A DNA stretch of 64,000 nt from Sipunculus nudus (lineage: Eukaryota; Annelida; Sipuncula; Golfingiida; Sipunculidae). How positions within the stretch are numbered: the first letter of the stretch is position 1; every line of letters begins with the position of its first letter. The DNA lies in contig CM049315.1 in NCBI GenBank assembly GCA_026874595.1, positions 59,706,889 through 59,770,888 of the forward strand. The letters run 5' to 3'. Under the pieces are notes generated by a model. That model was not told the DNA's origin, did not search any database, and saw only the letters and a program-made list of their open reading frames with translations. The position numbers and the translations under genes are program-made. Of this stretch, positions 1 to 13,182 are shown piece by piece.

Positions 1-341
1 GTACAGTTGGCTTGTATTGAATAAAAATTCATACAGAAGCACCTGTTTCTCAATAATTCTTGCATGTATTTCCTTGATTTTTGCTATATATTTTGATCTT
101 ATATTTTCCCTTTGTGGTGTTCCTTTTGAGACTGACAGGTTTCAAGCAAGCTGTTGGAATAGTTCCTGATAGCTTAACAATCATGCATTTTCCTCAGACC
201 ATCAATTCACTGTGTTTTAACCAGACATAGGTGATATATATTTCTGTTGTCATAGAAAATTTTCAACAAATTGGCAAATTGGTTCTTCAAAATTTGACTG
301 GAAGTTGTGAATCTCAGTCCATGATGTCACAGGTCATGCTT

Positions 342-374
342 GGCAGCTGAGCGTCATGACCCATGGGTCACTTG
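342..374 (+). repeat. Solo terminal motif with TGACCCATGGGTCA palindrome
   Basis: GGCAGCTGAGCGTCATGACC followed by CATGGGTCACTTG. The same ~32-bp block recurs at 13151-13182, 18223-18254, 53662-53694 and 62218-62251. It is the conserved right end of a dispersed element family; upstream of this copy I do not see a clear element body. Confidence 0.55.
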
Positions 375-1057
375 TTAATTGAGTGTGACCCAAGAAAAGT
401 GTTATTCCACCATAAACTTTGCAGATACACATCCCATTGCCACCACACTCTCTCCACAGATAGACAGTTGCCAGGACACTGTTTTTAGTGTAGTGCTTTC
501 ATGTCTCATTAAAACCTGACAGGTATATTCCTCCCATTTTCTTAAAACCAGTTAGTGGGACTGCCATGTCAGGTCAAATGTCAAAATTCTTGGTATAATG
601 CTAGTTAATATGATCTGTGTGTAACAGTGATTAAAGGTGCCCCATTACCTATCTGACCTTTATAAACTAAAGGTAATCCCTTGGAGACAGAAAAAATAGG
701 CCACACACAGGCTGCTTGTTTTATTTATTTCAATGTATTTATAATATGGGGGCCTGCCAAAATAAAACAAATTCAACAAGGGCATCTGCAGCAAGTCAGA
801 TAAGCCAGAGCTCTGCGAATGCTGTTCTGCAACAAGTGAACTTTCTGGCTCTGCATATATGCAACCTACCACCTTAGGTTACATGTTTTACCCATTTATC
901 AACATTGCTGTGTTTACAAACATGTTTTTGATAAACAAGTTCATACATCCAGCCTTCAGGAAGGCCCCATAAGAACTTTTCACAATAAAAATTACACTTA
1001 GATCGTTAAATTATACACAGAGGAAGCCAGAATTTAAAACATTTAAAAAAATTTTTG
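375..1057. other. No gene seen
   Basis: AT-rich non-coding sequence; only short stop-punctuated frames. A pyrimidine-free AATTTAAAACATTTAAAAAA stretch precedes the tandem-core element. Confidence 0.6.
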
Positions 1058-2573
1058 ATGCCCCCGCCACAAAGTGGCCGTGGCATATAGTTTTACCCAT
1101 GTCTGTCATTCCGTCCTTTCGTCATTCCATAATCAAACAGTTGTACAGACTTTTTTTTGCAATGCCTGCAGATATTGGCCTGATTTTTGGTGTGTGGGCA
1201 GATATAGACCAGTTGCTGAGGAAGTTCGCGTTTCGTCCTGGTTGACCTAATTTTGACCGTTTTACGGCTCCTAAACTTAGAAAATTTAATGAAAAATGTG
1301 ATTTTTCATGACAAATACACATGTACAGACTTATTTTTCGCACTGCCTGCAGATATTTGCCTGATTTTTTGTGTTTGGGCAGATAATGACCAGTTACAGA
1401 TCGAGTTCAAATTTTGTCTTGGTGGACCTACTTTTGAACGTTTGACTCCTCCTTAACTTAGAAAATTTCATGAAAAATAGAAATTTTCATGACACGTACA
1501 CATGTACAGACTTTTTTTCGCAATGCCTGCAGATATTGGCCTGATTTTTGGTGTGTGGGCAGATATAGACCAGTTACAGATCGAGTTAGCGTTTCATCCT
1601 GGTTGACCTACTTTTGACCGTTTTACGGCTCCTAAACATAGAAAATTTAATGAAAAATATGAACTTTCATGACAAATACACATGTACAGACTTTTTTACC
1701 CACTGCCTGCAGATATTTGCCTGATTTTTTGTGTGTGGGCAGATATTGACCAGTTACAGATGGAGTTCATGTTTTGTCCCAGTTGACCTCCTTTGACTGT
1801 TTAACAGCTCCTGAACATAGAAAATTTCATGAAAAATATAAATTTTCATGACAAATACACATTAACAGATTTTTTTTGGCAATACCTGCAGATATTGGCC
1901 TGATTTTTGGTGTGTGGGTAGATAATGACCAGTTACAGATTGAGTACACGTTTTGTCCCAGTTGACCTACTTTTGTTTGTTTGAAGGTGCTCTAACATAG
2001 AAATTTCACAAAAAAGTGCACATGTACGGACTTTTTTTTGCAGTGCCTGCATATACTGGCCTGATTTTTGGTGTGTAGGCAGATAATGACCAGTTACAGA
2101 TCGAGTTCTTGTTTTGTCCCAGTTGACCTACTTTTGACCATTTGACTGCTCCTGAAGATAGAAAATTTCACGAAAAATATAAATTTTCATAACAAATGCA
2201 TATGTACGGACTTTTTCTCCTCAATGCCTGCAGATACCACCCTGATTTTTTATGTGTGGGAAGATAATGACAGTTACAGATCGAGTTCGCGTTTCATCCC
2301 GGTTGACCTACTTTTGATTATTTTACGGCTCCTAAACATAGAAAATTTCATTAAAGACAGAAATTTTTATGGAAAATGCACATATATGGATTTTTTTTCA
2401 CAATGCCTGCAGATACTGGCCTGATTTTTGTTGTGTTGCTTGATAATGACCTGTTACAGATCGAGTTTGCATTTTGGCCTTGTTGACCTACTTTTGACCA
2501 TACAACAACTCCGGTACTTAAAACATTTTTCAAAATTTAACAAATGTTTCTAATTTGCCCCAGGTGGGGGCAT
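1058..2573 (+). mobile_element. TIR-bounded element with ~180-bp tandem core, copy 1
   Basis: The element starts ATGCCCCCGCC (1058-1068) and ends GGTGGGGGCAT (2563-2573), terminal inverted repeats matching at 10 of 11 positions. Between them are about eight units of roughly 160-180 bp, with starts near 1142, 1321, 1502, 1682, 1861, 2021, 2202 and 2381. Each has a CTGCAGATA box, a GTGTGGGCAGATAATGACC box and an AT-rich end with a short hairpin (CATGAAAA...TTTTCATG). No transposase frame is present, so it is non-autonomous. The architecture recalls bivalve pearl-like and other tandem-core elements, but I cannot assign a family. Similarity to copy 2 continues a few bases past the right TIR (TGTCGT), so the true end may be slightly outside. 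Confidence 0.75.
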
Positions 2574-2773
2574 TTGTGTCGTTCGGACACATCTAGTTTT
2601 TTTTCAAAAATTAGGTGAATGGGCACCTTTAAACTAATGCAGGTTAACAAACTATGCTTTTTGTTTTTAAATAAATAAGTTACATGTCTGTATTGTCTCA
2701 GAATTGTATGCTTGTACACATTAACATGCATCACATAACTAAAAAAAATGCATAAAGCAATATGGTTGGAAGT

Positions 2774-3085
2774 TTTTATATGCTCGTCTATTTTATGGTA
2801 TAACCATCAATCCTTAACTTTTAAGTAGCTTTGAGTGTTGCTGCGATAACATACCAGGGCTTTGATGGATTAACACAAAACCCACCATAACTACTTAACA
2901 ATAAACTTTCTCACCAGAGTTCGAATATTGGCAAAATCTAAGCATTTTTAATAAGGTCAGAGGTCACACGGCTACTTTGTGATGTCGCAGCAATAACTTA
3001 ATAGGAATACAATGGATTTTGATCAAACTCAACAGAAATATTATTCTATATAATATCTAGCCTAAGTTCAATTTCCAACATTTTA
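2774..3085 (+). repeat. Dispersed repeat (GCGATAAC-CAGGGCTTTGATGG family), copy 1
   Basis: From TTTTTATATG through GTGTTGCTGCGATAACATAC and CCAGGGCTTTGATGGA to AAGGTCAGAGGTCAC and a second internal unit. A second copy with the same order of blocks is at 38167-38695. Non-coding. Confidence 0.55.
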
Positions 3086-5819
3086 TTTTATCTTTTTTTT
3101 CAATTGAAAATATACTTGCTTTTAAACTATTGTGTATATGTTAGAGCTGAGTTGCAAGGCTGTGCTATTCCACAGAGAAAAATAAATAATTAACAAATCT
3201 GTGTGAAACATAAAGTGTTGTTAATAGTTACTTGATCTGATGTTGCTTTGTAACTTGTGTGTCTGTAGTGCCAGGTAGTATGTAGTTTTCTTAAGGGTGC
3301 ACAACATGAGGCTGGTGACATCAGTTTAGTCACAACACTGTCAGCTGTAAATTTCCTTACAAACATCAGTTTAAATCATAATTTCATAAGAATACATGAC
3401 ACACCAATAGATTATATGTTTGTAAGAGTTAATCTAATACGGATGTGTTCCAGATCAAATTAGCTGTATAGCAGTGTACCAAATGGAGACAATGAAACAA
3501 ATGATTATGTCTAATTTAGGCTGTAATTTTCTTATCTGCAGATCAGTTTCCAACACAAATAATTCTTAAGTGTATGACTTGTGAGTGCAAGTGATATAGA
3601 GATTGAATCTGGCAGCTTTGCAAGTGTCTATGAATGTATACAAATGTGGTGTAGCTGATGTTATTTCATACAGGGCAACATGGACACAGACACTGGTGCC
3701 TTCATCAGTGATGCAGGTTGTTCACAAGATCATGTCTGGTAGAAACATTGATGAAGACACCCAAATATTTGGGGGCAACATATCACAAATTTAAAACTTT
3801 TAAAGATAGCAAAAATTAATGTAATTATCAGGGATTTAATATTTTTCAAATTTTCACCTTTCAAATGGAAAGGCTTTAAAACTGGTTTGCCTTTCCACAG
3901 AAAAGTTAGCCTTTCGGCTAAAAAAACATCCTACCATCATATCAAAGTCCCAGTCATACAGGCATGCTAAAATAACTGAATGTTTTCAAAAGTAACACTG
4001 TTATATCAGAAACACGATTGTGCAGTGCAAAAATGGGAATATAAAGGAGATGAGGCCCCAAAAAGTATAAGAAATTTTAGACCATTTTAAAAGGAAAATA
4101 TAGGAAATATAGGGAGTCAGGGGAAGATTAGTTGTAAAATATTCCATTTATGTGTCATATTTTTTAATTGTAACTACCTATCAACTACTAAGTTGAAAAA
4201 TATCCAGGCATCCTCCTTCCAACAGGTTGTTACAAAATCAAAAATGCCTTTCCGTGCCCATGTTTGCCTGTCTGAGAGAGGCAGAAGGACATTATTTCGA
4301 CCTCTGTAATAATACTCAGTTACTACACCCATCACTTGTTAGTTTGTATTCATTCATTCATGTGCTGTTGAATCTGAAATAAGATTTTTAAATTTTTTTT
4401 AAATTTGTTGGAATGACTAGTAGTATACCTTTATTTATATTTAATTCAGACAAATTGTGCTGACTTTTACATTCTTTTTTGCTGTTATAGTAAATGTTGT
4501 AAATATTTGAGTCTGAATGTATCTGTTTTGTACCAGACTTCCTATTAGTTTTTTCAGCTTTACCTAATTGAATTTCCTCTCATATAAAGTAATTAGTATA
4601 TTTCTTATAACAATAGTGGTATAATTGCAGTCCAGCTAAAACAATGAATGTGGATACAACCATGTATCTGTAAATTAAATTAAGTTATTATTTTTAATTA
4701 AATTAATATATACTGCTTGGAATTTTGAATAACCCTTTTGATCCCTTTTACAATGGTAAAATGAAGACCATTGTATAGTGGAGCTAAAAATAACTTTTTC
4801 GGCTAGGAGCAACCAGGAAATGTAACACAGGGTGAAATGTATAAGCAAAGGATGAAATGAACCTGCTTGTGACCCAGAGGTCATGAGAGGTCAACTGGTC
4901 ACCCAGCCAGCAACAGGTTTGAAATGGAAAGGGCAGGGGCTGTGCATTAGTGCAGGGAGTTGATAGTAATTTAGAGAAATACAATGATCACACCAAAAGA
5001 AGCTGTTAAAGTTCCCTTTTATGCCATCATTTGTCAGTATAAACTATGCTGGATAAAGTTAGGCATAATTGGGAATAACAAACAAAAACTTTAAAAAAAA
5101 TACAAAGAAGAAAGTATATGTTACATGCTAACATCAGAGCTGAAATCTGGACTTGAGATTACTACTTATTAAGAGTGTGCCGTTTGACCCAAATAAACCA
5201 GAGCTTGTTATCGGGAAGTGCATTTCCTAGGGGGGCGTGACAGGGGGCGTTGCCCAGGAGCAGTTTACCATGGCCCAACCTTTGTTCTAACAGCCTAACG
5301 TCTATAATGACATCGGCCCATATTGTCTTATCATAAGTGTCCATGATAAGCTCGGAGTTGATCCACCCGTGAAGCGCAAGGGTCGGTACCGGGTAACACC
5401 CTGTGTGATGCAAATACAGACAGTTACATAAAGTAAGTATAACCAGAACATTTTTAAACATATTTCCCTTGGTGTTGTAAAGCGGCAGTGATTAAGATAT
5501 GGTAAGCATACTTTCTCTGTGCAGTGGATGTCAGACATGTATATTTCCCTGCCTGTACATTACAGTACTTGTCATCAACATGAGTATATGGGACCTAGGG
5601 GCCAGTCTGCTTCATACGATGGGTCTAATTAATTCTCTGGCTGTGCATGATAACAAGTTCTCTGATGTGACTGGGCTACATTTTGTACTCCAGCGGATTT
5701 GGGTTATGATTTAAATATCTGTATATGTATGGGGTGTACCATGTTAATTTAACTTTGAATGATGATCTGTGTAGACAATCTTGGAGTAATACTGATAAAC
5801 GTTTGTCTGTCTCATGAAA
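3086..5819. other. No gene seen
   Basis: Non-coding AT-rich sequence. The longest frame (99 residues, minus strand, 5162-5461) has no recognisable domain or gene structure. The segment 5170-5480 is more GC-balanced than its neighbours and could be a conserved element, but nothing identifies it. Confidence 0.5.
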
Positions 5820-6010
5820 ACCTGAACAGCTGAGTGGTAAAATGCTGCACCCTCTCCGCTGTCAGCCCAGGTTTGATTCCCCATTCCTGCATGGCTATGA
5901 GAGTGGGTTGTAGTGGCCTGTCCAAGGTCAGTGGTTTTCTCTGGGTCCTCTACCATTACCAACTACAGAGCAGCACCATCCGGGCCATGGAGAGTGCCAC
6001 ATATTAGTTA
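5820..6010 (+). mobile_element. tRNA-derived SINE, copy 1 (diverged)
   Basis: CAGCTGAGTGGTAAAATGC resembles a pol III A box and GGTTTGATTCC (5870-5880) a B box. The body (GAGAGTGGGTTGTAGTGGCC, then TCCAAGGTCAGTGGTTTTCT) matches 62680-62715. Such tRNA heads with a conserved GTGG..TTTCTC(C/T)GGG core occur in mollusc SINEs; I do not name the family. Confidence 0.6.
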
Positions 6011-6114
6011 TTATAATCCATGTAAAATAAATAAAGTTTATAAAGTGTTTCCAGGTCAGATAAGGTATGTTGATGCTGGGTTGGTACTGTATGTCTTCTG
6101 CCAAATCAATATCT

Positions 6115-6445
6115 TGTCCCTCCCCCCCCCCCCAATAAACAGTTGTTTTACCATGGTTTGTTAGACCTGTCCCTTCCCCACAACAGTTGTTTTACCATAG
6201 TTACACCTGTCCCTCCCCAAAAGAGTTGCTTTACCATGGATACACCTTTCCCTCCCCAAAACTGTTGTTTAATCAAAGTTAGACCTGTTCCTCCCCAATA
6301 CTGTTGTTTTTCCATGACCTGTCCCTTCCCAGAACAGCTGTTTTGCCATGGTAAGACCTGTATTCCACAAATCTGGTGTTTTACCATAGTTAGACCTGTC
6401 CTTTTTAAAAATAGCTGTTTTACTGTGGTCAGAGCAAGACTTGTT
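6115..6445 (+). repeat. ~40-bp minisatellite (CCTCCCC...GTTGTTTTACCATGG)
   Basis: About eight diverged units, each with a pyrimidine-rich CCTGTCCCTCCCC part and a GTTGTTTTACCATGG part (near 6132, 6185, 6228, 6264, 6303, 6337, 6375 and 6412). Spurious open frames on both strands arise from it. It begins with a poly-C tract at about 6122-6134. Confidence 0.75.
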
Positions 6446-7194
6446 TCAACCTAGTGTGCAGCACTGGCACAGAGTGCATGGTTTTATGTTCTCTGGTGTG
6501 AGATTTGCTTGGTACAGTTGGACCTGTCCCATCCTAGCACCATTAAACAGCTGTGTAATTACAGTTGCCATACACATCTTATGAGGATTCCTCAGGAGTG
6601 TCAGGCCCACTCTCATGGACTCACTCATGCCTAGTTGCTTATCATGACCAAGCTCACCCATGTGAACACACTCACATACATACACCAAGGGCACATGCAG
6701 TCTTCAGGTATTGACCAGCATGTCTGTACAGCATGTCTGTACATAAAGCCTTGCTAGAGGTAAGAAAACTGAGAGTCAGATTTTACATATTTGTAAATTT
6801 TACGTTTTCTGTTCCCTTTTATAAATGTATGAAGAAAAACAACAGATCATGTTCCTTTTTTCAGTATGTACATTGAGAAAGAAAAAGACAAATTTCTAAG
6901 TTTATATTTAATAAATTTAATGAGTTTAATACCTTAATTATTTCTCACATCATATTAAAAAATTTAAACAGTTCATTGGAAGGATTTGTTTATTTGATAT
7001 TATATTGTTTACTGATAACAAATTTTTGAGTTATACTTATATAATTCATTTAAATCATAATGTCTTTGTAGAGATAAGATGACAGGATAGATCAGATTAT
7101 CATGTCAGATGCCAAAAGTCGGCCCCAGTGGGGGAGAAGTGATCTATATTTAAGCCAGACACCAGGGAATGAAAAGCTCAGCTAAAACTTTGAT

Positions 7195-7735
7195 AAAATT
7201 GTCAGGAGGTCAGATGAAAAGCTCTGGCTAAAGATTGATGAAATGGTTAGGAGGTCAGATGATAAGCCAGCTAAAACTTGATGAAATGGTTAGGAGGTCA
7301 GATGATAAACTCAGATAAAACTTGATGAAATTGTTAGGAGGTCAAATGATATGTCAGCTAAAACTTGATGAAATGGTTAGGATGTCATATGATAAGCTCA
7401 GATAAAACATGATGAGATGGTAAGGAGGTCAAATGATAAGCTCAGATAAAACTTGATGAGATGGTTAGGAGGTCAAATGATAAGCTCAGATAAAACTTGA
7501 TGAGATGGTTAGGAGGTCAGATGATATGCAGCTAAAACTTGATGAAATGGTAAGGATGTCATATGATAAGCTCAGATAAAACTTGATGAGATTGTTAGGA
7601 GGTCAAATGATAAGCTCAGATAAAACTTGATGAGATGGTTAGGAGGTCAGATGATATGTCAGCTAAAACTTGATGTAATGGTTAGGATGTAATATGATAA
7701 GCTCAGATAAAACTTGATGAGATGGTTAGATAATG
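7195..7735 (+). repeat. 43-47-bp minisatellite (AGGAGGTCAGATGATAAGC)
   Basis: About twelve units of AGGAGGTCAGATGATAAGCT plus CAGATAAAACTTGATGAGAT and GGTT, spaced 43-47 bp. It abuts a different 37-bp array at 7735, and one more diverged unit lies beyond that array at 8222-8290. Confidence 0.85.
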
Positions 7736-8222
7736 TGACTCCTGGTTCATGATACCTGTTAGCATGATGCTGTGACTCCTGGTTCATGATGCCTGTTACC
7801 ATGATGCTCTGAATCCCGGTTCATGATACCTGTTACCATGATGCTCTGAATCCTGCTTCATAATATCTGTTTCCATGATGATCTGAATCCTGGTTCATGA
7901 TACATGTAACCATGATGCTGTGACTGCTGGTTAATGATACCTGTTACTATGATGCTGTTATTCCTGGTTCATGATACATGTAACCTTGATGCTGTGACTC
8001 CTGGTTCATGATACCTGTTACCATGATGCTGTGACTCCTGGTTCATGATACCGGTTGCCATGATGCTGTGACTCCTGGTTCATGATACCTGTTGCTATGA
8101 TGCTGGACTCCTGGATCATGATACCTGTTACCATGATGCTCTGAATCCTGCTTCATAATATCTGTTTCCATGATGATCTGAATCCTGGTTCATGATACCT
8201 GTTACCATGATGCTGTGACTGC
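7735..8222 (+). repeat. 37-bp minisatellite (GACTCCTGGTTCATGATACC), block 1
   Basis: Units of CATGATGCTGTGACTCCTGG plus TTCATGATACCTGTTAC. The same family recurs as decayed units at 9590-9720 and as a long array at 10757-12405. Confidence 0.85.
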
Positions 8223-8290
8223 TGGTCAGATTTTAAGCTTAGCTAAAACTTGATGAAATGGTTAGGAGATCAGATGATATGCTCAGCTAC

Positions 8291-9589
8291 TGGAAAATTT
8301 CTTTAAATAAAATGTCACAGACTTAGAGGAGTAAATGAATGTCCAGGTATAATAACTGTTATTTATTACCTGAATTTATTACATATTGTTTTATGAGGAG
8401 GAGTAAATCTTTTTTATTAAGTGATGGGGTATTTACAGGGAGTTTAATATACCAGTCTTTTATGCCCCACTATATATCAACCACCATATAAATAGTGGAT
8501 AACAATAAAGATCAAGACCTGTAGAGACACATATAAGGAGGTACACCCATGTTTAGGAAACCACCCAAGACGGCTGTAAAACACTAATATCAGCCCCTAC
8601 ATGATTCAAAGTCAGAGGTTATCAGTAGCGTGGCCTTGCTCCCATCTACAGCAGGTGAACTGCTGATAAGCTTTCTCCTTTATCACGATTAGAAAAATAC
8701 ATATGTACCAATCACTCTTAGATAAGCTGGATTTACTTCAGTTTTGCCTGAACAGAGCCATTATGATAAAAAAAGAACACCTTGTATTACAAGCATATTG
8801 CTTCTTCTTGGGCAGGTTTTGCTTGGTTATTTGTGAAGCTCAAGTGGTCCTCGTAATAGTTAAATAGTACAGTATTTAAAACACCAAATAGTCATCCAGT
8901 GTTGGTCAGTAAAGCATGAGCAACAATGACTAGTGTCACCATCAGCTGTTCCCACAGCAATGGTCCATTTGTTCCTAACCCCAGCCACACCCTCCTTTAT
9001 GTTCAGAGCCATACCTGGACACTCAGTGGTCCAGGTAATGCATTTCAGACACACATATACAAACAGGAAACTCATTTATTGATTCACCTTGATCATATCC
9101 TTCATTAGTGTTGTTAAGGTCTATTCTTATTCAGATATATTTATTATGCAAGATTTAGTGTAAAGATCTCCACAACAAGTCTTAAAAATCATGAACTGCA
9201 CAGTGGCACAGATGTTGAATCTGCATAATTTGTAATGTTATACAACCCTACTTTCCTATGTTCAGTTGAAAGATGTCATGGGTGTGAAATTTGTAACATT
9301 TATAGTTTGAATGTGTATATTGGCTTGTATAATTAAGTGACCTACCTAACACTTTACCAAGCATGTCTCACAAGGTTTATAAAATAGTGTTGACCTGCCA
9401 GTACTTTAATCAGTGCATGTTTGTACATAAACACAACTTGCTCAGACTGTTTGCATGCATTTAAAGTAGTTATAGCTGAACATGAATATTTCATTTTCAG
9501 TGAGGTCATTATGAGAAACACAAGTCACTGGTACATAGAGGGGACACATCCATGTTTATGCAAGTCTTTTACTCTTGGTTTAACAGGCT
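8291..9589. other. No gene seen
   Basis: Unique-looking non-coding sequence between two minisatellite blocks; no splice-compatible open frame. Confidence 0.55.
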
Positions 9590-9720
9590 GAGATATCTAT
9601 AACCAAGATGCTCTGGTTTATGTTAACTGTAACGAAGATGCTCCAAATTCATTTTTCCTGAAACCAAGAAACTCTGGTTCATGATACCTATTACAATTTA
9701 ACTGTTACATGATACCGCTT
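9590..9720 (+). repeat. Decayed units of the 37-bp minisatellite, block 2
   Basis: AACCAAGATGCTCTGGTTTA and CTCTGGTTCATGATACC units separated by diverged sequence. This is a relic linking the 7.7-8.2 kb and 10.8-12.4 kb blocks. Confidence 0.6.
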
Positions 9721-10756
9721 GCCCTGCTTAAAAAAAATCTTTAGTCAAAATTTTAGCCAACCAGAATTTTCTTTAGTCATTTCAGAATCACTTTAGCCAG
9801 CACTTATTCTCTGAATAAGGGGAAATATCGATATTTAGCACTGAGCAGAATTCGAAATATCATGAATTGATCACATCTTGACAATATGAATATAAATATG
9901 AAAAGATGTGTGGACAGTGCAATTCATGATTATTTTGTGTGACCTTGCATTGAACATTAAGTTATATATAATCACTATAATTAAATCAACTGAAGACTAG
10001 TCTTTCTTGATAAACTTTTATTTCACAATATTATAGTCTCTTGTTTTGCTCATTCAGTAAGGCCTAAAAAAATGTTCTTTGTTTCCAGTAACTAAACCAT
10101 CTCCAAGAAAACCTAGCCAGTCTAAAATTAAATTTTATTGGGGGATTTGAGCCTTGAGCCATAGGGCATAATAAGGCCACTTCACAGATCTTGTACAAGT
10201 CACAAATAATTGAAATTACAGCTAATTCTATCACAGTAATGATTCAGTTAATTGGTCTATGATCTTAAGTATAAAATATGTATAAATGTGTAACAGAGTT
10301 ACAGTGTTCATATACATGCAGGAAATCATTTGATTACCATGTACCAGCTTTCTATGGTGAGGGTTGGGTAATATTGCAACCTGGTTCCTCGCTCCATTTT
10401 TTGTACAGTAGGACAACATGGGATGGTCTGGTATATATATTTTGGATTATTTCCTTGATACCTATGTGTGAATTAATTTAATCTGAGCAACAGCAGCAAA
10501 ATCAAATCTTGAAATAGTCTTCTAATAAACAGGTTTTATATCATCACATGGTAAAAAAAATTATTAAAGATAAAATAAATTCCTTACCTACCTACTCTAA
10601 ATCTTTTACCACTGTAATCAGAAACAAAGAACTCTTTTATTAGGTCTAAGGGCATTGGAAAGATGGTTTTCACCAATAAATAAGCTAGAGGGGATATTGT
10701 TTCGCCAGATCTCCCCATTGCTAGGCATTGGCGAATTGGCAAATATGCAGGGCCAG

Positions 10757-12405
10757 CCCTGATACCTGTAACCAATTACCTGGTTCATGATACCTGTAAC
10801 CATGATGCTGTGACTCCTGGTTCATGATACCTGTTACTATTTAACTGTTACATGTTACCTGTAACCAATTACCTGGTTCATGATACCTGTTACCATGATG
10901 CCCTGAATCCTGGTTCATGATACCTGTTACCATGATGCTCTGAATCCTGGTTCATGATACATGTAACCATGATGCTGTGACTCCTGGTTCATGATACCTG
11001 TTACCATGATGCTCTGAATCCTGGTTCATGATGCCTGTTACCATGATGCTGTGACTCCTGGTTCATGATGCCTGTTACCATGATGCTCTGAATCCTGGTT
11101 CATGATTCCTGTTACCATGATGCAGTGACTCCTGGTTCATGATGCCTGTTACCATGATGCTCTGAATCCTGGTTCATGATGCCTGTTACCATGATGCAGT
11201 GACTCCTGGTTCATGATGCCTGTTACCATGATGCTCTGAATCCTGGTTCATGATGCCTGTTACCGTGATAATGTGACTCCTGGTTCATGATACATGTAAC
11301 CATGATGCTGTGACTCCTGGTTCATGATGCCTGTTACCATGATGCTCTGAATCCTGCTTCATGATGCCTGTTACCATGATGATGTGAATCCTGGTTCATG
11401 ATACATGAAACCATGACCTAGAATCGTGGTTCATGAAACCTGTTACCACAATGCTCTGAATCCTGGTTCATTATACCTGTTACCATGATGCAGTGACTCC
11501 TGGTTCATGCTTCCTGTTACCATGATGCTCTGAATCCTGCTTCATGATGCCTGTTACCATGATGATGTGAATCCTGGTTCATGATACATGAAACCATGAC
11601 GCTATGAATCCTGGTTCATGATTCCTGTTACCATGATGATGTGACTCCTGGTTCATGATTCCTGTTACAATGATGCTGTGAATCCTGGTTCATGATACCT
11701 ATAACCATGATGCTGTTATTCCTGGTTCATGATACATGTAACCATGATGCTGTGACTCCTGGTTTATGATACCTGTTACCATGATGCTGTGAATCCTGGT
11801 TCTTGCTTCCTGTTACCTTGATGATGTGACTCTTGGTTCAAGATGATGCTCAGAATCCTGGTTTATGATACCTGTTACCATGATGCAGTGACTCCTGGTT
11901 CATGATTCCTGCTTCATAATATCTCTTTCCATGATGCTCTGAATCCTGGTTCATGATACCTGTTACCGTGATGCTGTGACTGCTGGTTCATGATACCTGT
12001 TACCATGATGCTGTGACTCCTGGTTCATGATACTTGTTACCATGATGCTGGACTCCTGGTTCATGATTCCTGCTTCATAATATCTCTTTCCATGATGCTC
12101 TGAATCCTGGTTCATGATACCTGTTACCGTGATGCTGTGACTGCTGGTTCATGATACCTGTTACCATGATGCTGTGACTCCTGGTTCATGATTCCTGTTA
12201 CCATGATGCTGTGACTCCTTGTTTATGATGCCTGTAACCATGTTGCTGTGACTCCTGGTTCATGATACCTGTTACCATGATGCTGAGACTCCTGGTTCAT
12301 GATGCCTTTTTACAACCATGTTGCTGTTACTCCTTGTTCATGATGCCTGTTACCATGTTGCTGTGACTCCTGGTTCAAGATGCCTGTAACCATGTTGCTG
12401 TGACC
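10757..12405 (+). repeat. 37-bp minisatellite (GACTCCTGGTTCATGATACC), block 3
   Basis: Some 40-45 units over 1.65 kb. Variants alternate between GCTGTGACTCC and GCTCTGAATCC, and between GATACC and GATGCC, giving partial higher-order order. Each unit contains CATGAT and GTTACCATGATG. Non-coding; the frame shifts each unit since 37 is not a multiple of 3. Confidence 0.9.
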
Positions 12406-12827
12406 TGAAAATAAATAATGTGCACATGCTGCTGATGTACTGGTAAATAGTGAGACATGCTGCCCTGGTAACAAGGCTGTCTGTGGTGCTGTGACAGTGC
12501 TAGTGAGGATGTAACCCCAGCTGAGGTCCCAGTGTGTCAGTAAACAGATAAGTTTACAGTGAACCAGCCACAGGTTACACCAACAGGACCTACTAGCATG
12601 TGTCCCAGTTCCTCACAGTACTGACTGACACTGTTTACTTATATTTGTTTCATATAAAAAAATTAAATCATACACTCATATTGGTCCAGCAGACTCAAAG
12701 TACATATAACACCATCAGAAGATTCAGATCATCATGTTAAGCAATATAGACATTGTAATAGTAGAATATTTAATGGGAGATGACTAATTCTCACATCAAG
12801 TCCACTTGTGGAGTGGGAACGTTTCAG

Positions 12828-13182
12828 CAACTGTATACATTTTATAAAATAGACAGAACATTTTGGTTTAATAAAATAAATAGGATCTAATTGGACAAAT
12901 GTGTAAACAGCTGAAGAGTCAACACCTTAGCAAAAAGCCAACCAATGATCATGGTAATAGTATAGATCTTATATTCACAAACTGCTAACATGCTTCAATT
13001 TCAACATTAGGAAACACATGGTCAGAACACAAAATATTACTTGCAATGATTTCTTCAATCATATCAATCTACCATGGCCTATATTACCTCTTCTTCGCAG
13101 ACTTTATCTCTATTTAATATTATTTTAGATTTTTACCTTCAAGGTCAACTTCAGCTGTGCACAGTGACCCATGGGTCCCTTT
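12828..13182 (+). pseudogene. Remnant of a LINE-type endonuclease reading frame, copy 1
   Basis: Homologous to 17871-18254, from CAACTGTATACATTT to the terminal TGACCCATGGGTC motif. The translated fragment includes KKPTNDHGNSIDLIFTN and then a stop, matching the conserved PT..GN.LDLIFTN motif of non-LTR retrotransposon endonucleases better than copy 2. No intact frame over 60 residues. Confidence 0.5.

Noticed and set aside
1122-2533. Series of 60-73-residue frames as a small-peptide cluster
   Set aside because: They are the same frame repeated in units of the tandem-core element and are interrupted by indels.
5162-5538. Two overlapping minus-strand frames of 99 and 78 residues
   Set aside because: No recognisable domain, mutually overlapping in different frames, no gene structure around them.
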